Assembly (NCBI GenBank): GCA_004195305.1
Contig: SDWN01000650.1
Span: forward strand, 1 to 5,303
Source: Neptunomonas sp.
GTDB taxonomy: Bacteria > Pseudomonadota > Gammaproteobacteria > Pseudomonadales > Balneatricaceae
Direction: 5' to 3'
DNA: 5,303 nucleotides
Below the pieces are notes generated by a model that ran no database searches, was not told the origin of the DNA, and worked only from the letters and a program-made list of their open reading frames with translations. Shown here piece by piece: positions 1-4,703 of this stretch (the stretch's first letter is position 1; every line of letters begins with the position of its first letter). A program made the translations under genes and the position numbers.

Positions 1-108
1 TAGGCAAAAACGACCGAAAAAGCGCAGTTTATAGCTATAAATGAGCATTTTGAGGTCGTTTTTAACGACGTATCGGCAACGCAGGTAAATTTCCAACAAC
101 CTGTCTAG
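1..108. repeat. MITE-like element, copy 1 (left part outside the window)
   Basis: Bases 1-103 match 4361-4463 with only four substitutions (positions 22, 49, 88 and 93). Allowing one extra T at 104, the match runs on through CTAG to 108. Compared with the complete copy, about 38 bases of the left end are missing because the window starts inside the element. Visible internal structure: AAAAACGACC (6-15) pairs with GGTCGTTTTT (54-63), and the palindrome TTATAGCTATAA (29-40) sits in the loop. GTCGTT (55-60) can instead pair with AACGAC (64-69). The A-tract/stem/T-tract layout could act as a two-way transcription terminator for the cupredoxin gene that runs into it; this is inference. It encodes no protein. 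Confidence 0.8.
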
Positions 109-617
109 AGAGAGGAACTCAATGGCTCGACGATAAGGCGTCCGTACATCCCCTCCTTGCGGTGACTCGGCAAGAAACAGTTAATCGGGTACTCGCCAGG
201 CTCCTTAACGAACAGATACAGGTCGCGCTCGGTAAAGGGCGCGACCGGGATATGATGCTGCCCGGGCGGAATTTTACTCTCTAGAACATTCACCACTTCG
301 GCGCCCTTGCTGAAGAATTCAACAGCGCCAAAATAATGCGTGACCCAGGAACTGTTACTCAAACGAATCCGCACAACAGCCCCGGACTGCAATCGGATCA
401 GACTTGGTGAGAATTGAAAGTTTGACATAATCACGTAGTGCGTCTCACCCACAAAACGATAAACACCCGTATCCGGATCAATGCTCAGCGCCTGCGCCAA
501 AGCCTCCTGCCTTTGTCGGGCAACAGCCTCATCCTGAACCTCAGCACCGACCTGCAAAGGCACCGTATCACATCCCCATAGCAGCACAACCACACACAGC
601 ACAATACGCGTCGTCAT
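105..617 (-). CDS. Cupredoxin-domain lipoprotein (putative type 1 copper protein)
   Basis: 170 aa. The N-terminus has a short charged start (R4), a hydrophobic run and L-W-G-C at 13-16, a slightly atypical lipobox with C16 as the lipidation site. D17 follows; in E. coli Asp at +2 keeps lipoproteins in the inner membrane, a rule that may not hold here. Residues about 50-165 form one small beta-rich cupredoxin domain. Candidate type 1 copper ligands are H94 (in W-V-T-H-Y-F), C147, H152 and M157 (C-x4-H-x4-M near the C-terminus), so the site looks intact and electron transfer or copper binding at the periplasmic face is likely. The partner is unknown. The start at 617 is set by the signal peptide; upstream is only a G-rich stretch, not a clear Shine-Dalgarno. 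It diverges from the DsbA-like gene. The stop codon (105-107) falls in the CTAG at the edge of the MITE-like copy, but the fold seems complete. A plastocyanin/azurin-type or CuO-II-like protein is possible; I do not recognise a named gene. Confidence 0.8.
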   Translation of the reverse strand: MTTRIVLCVVVLLWGCDTVPLQVGAEVQDEAVARQRQEALAQALSIDPDTGVYRFVGETHYVIMSNFQFSPSLIRLQSGAVVRIRLSNSSWVTHYFGAVEFFSKGAEVVNVLESKIPPGQHHIPVAPFTERDLYLFVKEPGEYPINCFLPSHRKEGMYGRLIVEPLSSSL

Positions 618-786
618 TTACACCCCCACCCGGACTAAGCCATCCTAGCCGATGACTTCAGCAGACAGCTTACAATGACACTATAGACACAGCTCCGCAG
701 ACTTGCCGCCAGCGCCCTGCATGGGTATTGTGCCCTCTTTCACTTTAGCGATTCCGGCACCTGCCTGTCTCGCCTACCGATCCCGC

Positions 787-792
787 AAGGAG
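787..792 (+). promoter_or_regulatory. Ribosome binding site that fixes the DsbA-like start
   Basis: AAGGAG lies six bases before the ATG at 799. It supports that start over an in-frame ATG at 703, which would place 32 unlikely residues in front of a normal signal peptide. Confidence 0.85.
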
Positions 793-798
793 CAATCG

Positions 799-1818
799 AT
801 GCCCAGCTCGTCCTTTCCCCGCACCCTCAAGCTCAGCCTGGCCCTCGCCACCGCACTTGTCATGCCTAACAGCCATGCAGCGGAAGGCCCCGTACTCCAC
901 TACGACAAGAAAACTTATCAGCAGCAGACCTTGCCTGCCGCCGTTCAGACCTCACTTCATGGACTGAGACAACAATACGACCAGCAACGCCTCGACGTAC
1001 TCAACAACTACGCCGTTAATCGCTATGTGCGCGAACAGTCGATCCAGCAACAAAAAACATTCCAGCAACTGCAGCAGGAGCTACTCAGTCCGCCAGCCCC
1101 TACCCGCCTGCAAATCGAAGCTTTTTACAACGCCAACAAAGCGCGCATCTCCGGAACGTTAGAGCAGGTGCAGGAAAAGATCGCTGAACATCTGGGCCAG
1201 CAAGCGGCACTCGAAAAACAACGCCAACTACTCGAACGGATCAGCTCTGAAAAAGACTACCGCGTCGACCTTCCCGAGCTGCCAATACTGCGCCTGCCCA
1301 TCGACTTGGCTGGTTACCCCAGCAAAGGCAACCCCGACGCCAAAATCACCCTGGTAGAGTTTGCCGACTACCAATGTCCACACTGCAAAAATGCCGGTCC
1401 GGTCGTTAAAAAGCTGATGGAACAGTATGGCGAACAGGTTCGCCTGGTCTATCGCGACTTCCCGGTCAACCAATCCGGAATTTCGCGCAAAGTCGCAGAA
1501 GCGGCCGTTTGTGCCGACCAGCAAGCCATGTACTGGCCCTTCCATGAACTCGCCTTCTCCCGTCAGTCTTATCTCAAGTCAATCAGTACCGAGATGCTGG
1601 CGACCGAGCTAGATATGGATATCGCCGCATTCAACACATGCCTTAAAAGCGGCGACGCACAAGCCCGTGTCGCCACCTCTGAAGCCGAAGCCAGAGAGCT
1701 CGGCGTCGCCAGCACACCCACGTTCTTTGTCAATGGACGCCCGCTAAGCCATAGCCACGGCGACCTGAGCAGCGACCTGAGCAGCATGATCGAACAAGAA
1801 CTTAAGCTGATTAACTAG
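799..1818 (+). CDS. Secreted DsbA-family thiol:disulfide oxidoreductase with SurA-like N-terminal region
   Basis: 339 aa from the ATG at 799. A Sec signal peptide (R8, K11, then a hydrophobic stretch, with S-H-A-A-E near 24-29) sends it to the periplasm; cleavage is probably after A26 or A28. Residues about 45-160 are Q/E/L-rich, helical and partly coiled-coil. Residues 101-158 (P-T-R-L-Q-I-E-A-F-Y then a helix ending near Y-R-V) resemble the helical chaperone part of SurA/PpiC-type foldases, but no PPIase domain follows. Residues about 169-339 are a thioredoxin-fold DsbA/Thioredoxin_4 domain with the redox motif C193-P-H-C196, the cis-proline T306-P307 before F-F-V-N-G, and a further cysteine pair, C238 and C281, that may form a structural disulfide. 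CPHC is the classic oxidising DsbA motif; whether this enzyme oxidises or isomerises, and which DsbB or DsbD partner it uses, cannot be told here. It is longer than E. coli DsbA (about 208 aa) because of the N-terminal region. No partner gene is adjacent. Confidence 0.9.
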   Translation: MPSSSFPRTLKLSLALATALVMPNSHAAEGPVLHYDKKTYQQQTLPAAVQTSLHGLRQQYDQQRLDVLNNYAVNRYVREQSIQQQKTFQQLQQELLSPPAPTRLQIEAFYNANKARISGTLEQVQEKIAEHLGQQAALEKQRQLLERISSEKDYRVDLPELPILRLPIDLAGYPSKGNPDAKITLVEFADYQCPHCKNAGPVVKKLMEQYGEQVRLVYRDFPVNQSGISRKVAEAAVCADQQAMYWPFHELAFSRQSYLKSISTEMLATELDMDIAAFNTCLKSGDAQARVATSEAEARELGVASTPTFFVNGRPLSHSHGDLSSDLSSMIEQELKLIN

Positions 1819-1825
1819 CCCTCAC

Positions 1826-1850
1826 CCCCGCGCCTCGGCGAGGCGCGGGG
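1826..1850 (+). terminator. Strong GC hairpin after the DsbA-like gene (no T-tract)
   Basis: CCCCGCGCCTC (1826-1836) pairs perfectly with GAGGCGCGGGG (1840-1850) around a 3-base loop, starting eight bases after the stop codon. What follows is AAACAACC, not a T-run, so it is not a textbook intrinsic terminator. It may still pause polymerase or protect the 3' end of the transcript. Confidence 0.55.
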
Positions 1851-1943
1851 AAACAACCAACAATAAACAAGCCACCCCTCATCGCAAACAACTACCCAGC
1901 ACCAAAACCAAGCATCAAAACTAACCAGCGAAATCATATTTAG

Positions 1944-1961
1944 ATTTTGATCCATCAAAAT
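1944..1961. repeat. Palindrome before the DUF501 gene
   Basis: ATTTTGAT, CC, ATCAAAAT: a perfect 8-bp inverted repeat around two bases, 18 bases before the chosen ATG at 1980. It could be an operator or an mRNA hairpin near the start. Its centre (ATCCAT) matches the centre of palindromes in the chain at 2797-2926, so it may instead be a stray member of that repeat class. Function is unknown. Confidence 0.5.
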
Positions 1962-1979
1962 GCAAATCGAATCAAGATT

Positions 1980-2495
1980 ATGACTCCCGAGCAGCTACAA
2001 CGCATCGAGCAACAAATAGGCCGAGCCCCACGAGGCATCGCAGAGATCGGCTACCAATCCCCCGACGGTATCCCGATGGTGCTGCGAATGCACTCTCTGG
2101 TCGACGATAAGCCGTTCCCGACCCTGTACTGGCTCTGCTCCAAGGATCTTCATAAAGCCATCAGCCAGATCGAAACCTGTGGCTGGGTCAAGCAGATCGA
2201 GCAGGAGCTCCAGGTCGACCTAGCACTCAACACCCGCTACCAGAAAAACCACCGCGATTATGTTGCGCGCCGCGATCAGTATATGAGCGACACGCAACGT
2301 CAACGCATCGCCGAACTGGGATTTACGGAGCTGTTTCAGCGCTACGGGATCGGCGGCATATCCCAGTGGGACAAGGTGCGCTGCCTGCACATGCAGTACG
2401 CCCACTACCTGTGCGGAGAAGGTGACAACAGAAACGTTATCGGCATGCGGATGGAGCAGGAGTTCGGCCTGTCGAGGCTAAAAATAAACAACTAG
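1980..2495 (+). CDS. DUF501 domain-containing protein
   Basis: 171 aa from the ATG at 1980. The frame can be extended to a TTG at 1947, but that would put the palindrome at 1944-1961 at the edge of the coding region, and the proteobacterial proteins I recall start M-T-P-E-Q-L. No strong ribosome binding site is visible before either start. Family signs: an N-terminal I-E-Q-Q-I-G-R-A-P-R-G, a central F-P-T-L-Y-W-L-C-S (46-54), Y-G-I-G-G-I-S (about 122-128), and a C-terminal R-C-L-H-M-Q-Y-A-H-Y-L-C holding C135, H137, H142 and C145. That Cys/His cluster could bind a metal, which is speculation. It looks cytoplasmic, with no signal peptide or membrane segment. The biochemical function of DUF501 is not established to my knowledge; in Actinobacteria family members sit beside eno, an ftsB/divIC-like gene and ppx, a context absent here. 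It follows the DsbA-like gene by 161 bases and a hairpin, so it is probably transcribed separately. Confidence 0.88.
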   Translation: MTPEQLQRIEQQIGRAPRGIAEIGYQSPDGIPMVLRMHSLVDDKPFPTLYWLCSKDLHKAISQIETCGWVKQIEQELQVDLALNTRYQKNHRDYVARRDQYMSDTQRQRIAELGFTELFQRYGIGGISQWDKVRCLHMQYAHYLCGEGDNRNVIGMRMEQEFGLSRLKINN

Positions 2496-2534
2496 CCCGG
2501 ATATTTCATGAAGGGATCGAAATTTCCGGGCTAG
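2492..2534 (+). terminator. Long hairpin containing the DUF501 stop codon
   Basis: The 5' arm at 2492-2507 (starting CTAGCCCGGA) pairs with the 3' arm at 2519-2534 (ending TCCGGGCTAG): 16 positions with a single T-T mismatch, around an 11-base loop. The TAG stop (2493-2495) lies in the 5' arm. No T-tract follows on the plus strand, so it may be an mRNA 3'-end stabiliser, a Rho-assisted terminator, or a repeat-family member that replaced the original 3' end. Confidence 0.6.
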
Positions 2535-2582
2535 ACACACCGCCCAACCACATCGCGGCAATGATACCGGGTTAAAGAGATG

Positions 2583-2658
2583 CTGCGGGAGCCTGCCCGC
2601 AGGCGAAAGGTGGGATGCATCAGACAGGACCAAATATCGCCGGGAGCCCGGCTCCCAC
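2583..2658. repeat. Pair of inverted REP-like hairpins (REPIN-like)
   Basis: The first hairpin is CTGCGGG (2583-2589) with CCCGCAG (2596-2602), followed by GCGAA. The second, GGGAGC (2642-2647) with GCTCCC (2651-2656), is preceded by ATCGCC. Read on the opposite strand, the second shows the same plan as the first: (T/C)G(C/T)GGGAGCC, then an arm ending GGCGA. Two REP units facing each other about 40 bases apart is the REPIN arrangement known in Pseudomonas. Such elements are normally mobilised in trans by RAYT transposases; none is seen here. Confidence 0.6.
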
Positions 2659-2796
2659 AGGACCCCGCCTGAATCTGCGCCCGCTACCTAGCCCTATTCA
2701 GAGCAGCCTGGCCTTCTGGATGATTCAGGCTAGCGACCCAACAGACAGTGACAACAAAGAATAAGCACTTAGCAAAATCGCCGCTCCTGCGCATTG

Positions 2797-2926
2797 CCTG
2801 CATGGATGCAGGTATGCCGTTGTTGTCTGGAACTGACAACGGCCCATGCGCCCGCGGCATATGACCGCCAGGGATGGCGGAAATGCCTAAAATGCAGGAG
2901 CATTTTTAGGCACGTACATCCTGTAC
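2797..2926. repeat. Chain of five intergenic palindromes, four with similar cores
   Basis: Inverted repeats in order: CCTGCAT/ATGCAGG (2797-2812); GCCGTTGT/ACAACGGC (2816-2843, 12-base loop); CCGCCA/TGGCGG (2865-2880); TGCCTAAAATGC with GCATTTTTAGGCA (2884-2912, one bulge); GTACA/TGTAC (2914-2926). Apart from the second, the centres read ATCCAT, ATCCCTGG, CTCCTG and ATCCTG on one strand or the other: a near-constant TCC-containing loop in stems of unrelated sequence. TATGCCG (2813-2819) can also pair with CGGCATA (2855-2861), competing with the second hairpin. The chain fills the space beyond the ferredoxin terminator. No protein is supported here. Confidence 0.65.
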
Positions 2927-2928
2927 AT

Positions 2929-2952
2929 AAAAGGCCGGGCAATCGCCCGGCC
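2929..2952 (-). terminator. Rho-independent terminator of the coaD-ferredoxin operon
   Basis: On the minus strand GGCCGGGC, a 4-base loop, and GCCCGGCC (2952 down to 2933) are followed by TTTT (2932-2929). The 8-bp GC stem with a T-tract lies about 30 bases past the ferredoxin stop. The T-run is short, but position and orientation fit well. Confidence 0.85.
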
Positions 2953-2982
2953 GTCTTCAATCCAGCTGCGTTAGGAACAGCT

Positions 2983-3228
2983 TCAGCCTTGTAACCGGTG
3001 GTACTTTTCCATCAACGCCTCTTCGGTCTCCACGTGGTCAGGATCCTTAGGAATACAGTCAACCGGGCACACTTCAACACACTGAGGCGTATCGTAGTGA
3101 CCGACACACTCGGTGCACTTGGACGCCTCAATTTCATAAATCTCGTCACCCGGCGTGATCGCCTCATTAGGGCACTCCGGCTCGCAAACGTCGCAGTTGA
3201 TACACTCGTCGGTGATAATTAACGCCAT
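2983..3228 (-). CDS. Allochromatium-type 2[4Fe-4S] ferredoxin (Fdx/YfhL family)
   Basis: 81 aa, a small cytoplasmic low-potential electron carrier with two [4Fe-4S] clusters. The cysteines are C9-x2-C12-x2-C15-x3-C19 and C38-x2-C41-x8-C50-x3-C54, plus C58. The x8 gap in the second motif, where clostridial ferredoxins have x2, and the C-terminal tail rich in acidic residues mark the Allochromatium vinosum type. By analogy cluster I uses C9, C12, C15 and C54, and cluster II uses C19, C38, C41 and C50. The sequence M-x-L-I-I-T-D-E-C-I-N-C-D-V-C-E-P-E-C-P is typical of the family. The start at 3228 is preceded by GAGG at 3238-3241, nine bases away. The gene follows coaD by 38 bases on the same strand and ends at a good terminator, so it is probably co-transcribed with coaD. 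As I recall, P. aeruginosa fdx1 (PA0362) sits beside coaD in the same way. The redox partner is not shown here. Confidence 0.95.
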   Translation of the reverse strand: MALIITDECINCDVCEPECPNEAITPGDEIYEIEASKCTECVGHYDTPQCVEVCPVDCIPKDPDHVETEEALMEKYHRLQG

Positions 3229-3266
3229 GATCGGCTACCTCTACTCTCGTATATTCGCGGCGTGAT

Positions 3267-3743
3267 TTACGCCAAATGTTTTTTCAATGCTTCGGCCACA
3301 GCAGGATGGACAAACTTTGACACATCACCGTTCAACGCGGCCACTTCACGAATCAAGGTTGAAGAGACGAAGCTGTATTTCTCTGCAGGTGTCAGAAACA
3401 GCGCCTCAAATTCGGGATAGATGGCACGGTTCATATTAGCCAGCTGAAACTCGTATTCGAAATCCGAAACAGCTCGCAAACCCCGCAACACAGCACAGGC
3501 TTTGTTCTCTTTCATAAAATCAGTCAACAACCCGCTAAAGCCGATGACTTCAACCTTATCCTGATGCTGAAGCACCTCACGAGCCAACTCAGCCCGCGTC
3601 TCTAGCGGCAGTAGCGGCTGCTTTGAAGGGCTCGCCGCTATAGCCACGACTACCTTATCAAACAGCTTCGCAGCACGCTCAACAAGATCAGTATGACCAT
3701 GAGTGATCGGATCAAAGGTACCCGGATAGACAACTATATTCAT
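3267..3743 (-). CDS. coaD: Phosphopantetheine adenylyltransferase
   Basis: 158 aa, close to the 159 aa of E. coli CoaD. It catalyses the fourth step of coenzyme A synthesis: 4'-phosphopantetheine + ATP to dephospho-CoA + pyrophosphate, in the cytoplasm. Sequence marks: Y-P-G-T-F-D-P-I-T-H-G-H at 6-17 carries the nucleotidyltransferase (T/H)xGH motif (T14, G16, H17); L-R-G-L-R at 86-90 followed by D-F-E-Y-E-F is the conserved substrate and ATP-binding block; S-F-V-S-S-T-L-I-R-E at 124-133 is the C-terminal ISSTxxR-type motif. All key residues look intact. The frame stays open to 3818, but the extra 25 residues do not fit the family; the ATG at 3743 gives the standard N-terminus, although its ribosome binding site is weak. 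It is the first gene of a two-gene unit with the ferredoxin. A clear promoter was not found upstream: TTGACC (3842-3837) and TAGATG (3821-3816) on the minus strand are only 15 bases apart. Confidence 0.97.
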   Translation of the reverse strand: MNIVVYPGTFDPITHGHTDLVERAAKLFDKVVVAIAASPSKQPLLPLETRAELAREVLQHQDKVEVIGFSGLLTDFMKENKACAVLRGLRAVSDFEYEFQLANMNRAIYPEFEALFLTPAEKYSFVSSTLIREVAALNGDVSKFVHPAVAEALKKHLA

Positions 3744-4040
3744 CAATAATAATCCACGCGCACTTGGGAATCGCGCGAATGGTAACGGAATTGGCGCACT
3801 GGTACAAATACCATGCATCTACAGACCCCACCGTCAGGTCAATTGATCGATGCCCTGGCTCATCCCGTCGTAACGGCTATCAGACGAGCCTTACCCACAT
3901 CCATGAACGCAACGCCGATCGCACCCGAGTACAGCCTCCTTCCATGCTTATCCGGTTGATGTTGATCGTGACTAAGAGAACCGCACGCCCAGCCGAATAG
4001 TTAATACTCACTACCCGGTTAGCGCAATCCATGCAGGACT
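3744..4040. other. Intergenic region upstream of coaD, nothing convincing
   Basis: About 300 bases with no supported gene. A 78-codon frame on the plus strand (3764-4000) and a 48-codon frame starting at 3812 are open, but neither gives a recognisable protein nor has a ribosome binding site, and the first overlaps the coaD upstream region in the opposite direction. The coaD promoter must lie here or further up, but I could not identify it confidently. Confidence 0.5.
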
Positions 4041-4102
4041 ACGAGACGACAATGCCCGCGGGGGCAAGCGCAGCGACTGGCGGCGGATTAATGGCAGGCC
4101 CT

Positions 4103-4162
4103 CAGGCGGCTTCCTATGTCGGGTTGAAACCCTACTTGTGGCTGTAGGAAGTCTAACGCCTG
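4103..4162. repeat. Hairpin with nested GGGTTGAAACCC palindrome
   Basis: CAGGCG (4103-4108) and TTCCTA (4111-4116) pair with CGCCTG (4157-4162) and TAGGAA (4145-4150), giving an interrupted stem. Inside is GTCGGGTTGAAACCC (4118-4132), itself a palindrome (GGGTT, GA, AACCC). The same 15 bases recur at 4241-4255. No coding capacity is seen. Confidence 0.5.
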
Positions 4163-4240
4163 GGCGGCTGTACCGGGGATACCGCTGGCAGGTTGATCAA
4201 ATTTGGATTGGGATTGTTTCAGATAAAGGGTGCCGCATGC

Positions 4241-4256
4241 GTCGGGTTGAAACCCG
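4241..4256. repeat. Second copy of the GTCGGGTTGAAACCC repeat
   Basis: Identical over 15 bases to 4118-4132. Here the palindrome extends to CGGGTTGAAACCCG and is followed by AGCTACAAAAG. Short intergenic palindromes of this type are scattered in many gammaproteobacterial genomes; the family name is not known to me. Confidence 0.5.
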
Positions 4257-4322
4257 AGCTACAAAAGAAGCAGGCTGGGGTTGCTGGCAATAAGGAATCC
4301 CGAGGCGGTGTCGCTTCCTGCC

Positions 4323-4465
4323 AGCAGGCTGTTGAAAAGCGTTAGCGAGGCCGCCGAGACTAGGCAAAAACGACCGAAAAAACGCAGTTTATAGCTATAA
4401 ATGAGCATCTTGAGGTCGTTTTTAACGACGTATCGGCAACGCAGGTAGATTTTCAACAACCTGCT
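4323..4465. mobile_element. MITE-like element, copy 2 (complete)
   Basis: 143 bases bounded by imperfect terminal inverted repeats: AGCAGGCTGTTGAAAA (4323-4338) and TTTTCAACAACCTGCT (4450-4465), 15 of 16 positions pairing. Inside, AAAAACGACC (4366-4375) pairs with GGTCGTTTTT (4414-4423), TTATAGCTATAA (4389-4400) is a 12-base palindrome, and GCAGGT (4441-4446) can pair with ACCTGC (4459-4464). It has no transposase and is far too short to be autonomous, so mobilisation in trans is inferred. The second copy at 1-108 shows that it is a dispersed repeat. No clear target-site duplication is visible. Immediately outside, CGCTTCCT (4312-4319) and AGGAAGCG (4466-4473) are also inverted, so it either has longer ends or inserted into an existing palindrome. 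The minus-strand open frame 4259-4492 is a by-product of this repeat. Confidence 0.75.
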
Positions 4466-4528
4466 AGGAAGCGGCCTCTCTCGACCCGGCATCGACGCTT
4501 GCGTCCATGTTATCGAGACCCCGGCCCA

Positions 4529-4581
4529 TGAGCCTGCGGCTACGGAACGTTTACGACAACGTCAACACCGCCGCAGGCTCA
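4529..4581. repeat. 12-bp inverted repeat upstream of the PKS gene
   Basis: TGAGCCTGCGGC (4529-4540) pairs perfectly with GCCGCAGGCTCA (4570-4581) around a 29-base loop. It lies about 120 bases before the PKS start, with no T-tract on the plus strand. It may be a transcription-factor site, a leader RNA structure, or the end of whatever once lay upstream; the sequence alone does not decide. Confidence 0.5.
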
Positions 4582-4590
4582 ATCGATCAA

Positions 4591-4620
4591 TTGCTGGCAG
4601 CGCCCCCTCTGAGCCATAAA
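4591..4620 (+). promoter_or_regulatory. Weak sigma-70-like promoter candidate for the PKS gene
   Basis: TTGCTG (4591-4596) and CATAAA (4615-4620) are 18 bases apart, a partial match to TTGACA/TATAAT. Transcription would begin near 4627, before both possible start codons. This is a suggestion from spacing and partial matches only. Confidence 0.25.
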
Positions 4621-4703
4621 ACACGCCGCCCAGATACCCTTTGGAACCATTTTTTCGGTAGAATATGGACCTTTTCGCAGTTTCAAAGGTCGACCCACCT
4701 CAA

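Noticed and set aside
703..798. Longer N-terminus of the DsbA-like protein from an ATG at 703
   Set aside because: It would bury a normal Sec signal peptide behind 32 atypical residues; the ATG at 799 has AAGGAG at ideal spacing.
1228..1545. 105-residue frame antisense to the DsbA-like gene
   Set aside because: It mirrors the CPHC domain coding sequence on the other strand and has no family resemblance.
2797..2926. CRISPR array or tRNA
   Set aside because: The units are palindromes of different sequence and unequal spacing, not identical repeats with spacers, and no cloverleaf or T-loop motif is present.
2794..2994. Overlapping open frames on both strands between the DUF501 gene and the ferredoxin
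   Set aside because: They cover the palindrome chain and terminator; the symmetry of the palindromes keeps both strands open.
3744..3818. Longer CoaD from 3818
   Set aside because: The extra 25 residues do not fit the family, whose proteins begin just before Y-P-G-T-F-D-P.
3764..4000. 78-residue plus-strand frame upstream of coaD
   Set aside because: No recognisable domain, no ribosome binding site, and composition unlike a protein; it overlaps the coaD upstream region.
4259..4492. 77-residue minus-strand frame as a hypothetical protein
   Set aside because: It runs through the MITE-like element and both of its flanks; the apparent protein is the repeat translated.
4665..4703. TAGAAT at 4659-4664 as a -10 box
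   Set aside because: The nearest -35-like hexamer (TTGGAA, 4641-4646) is only 12 bases away, too close for a sigma-70 promoter.
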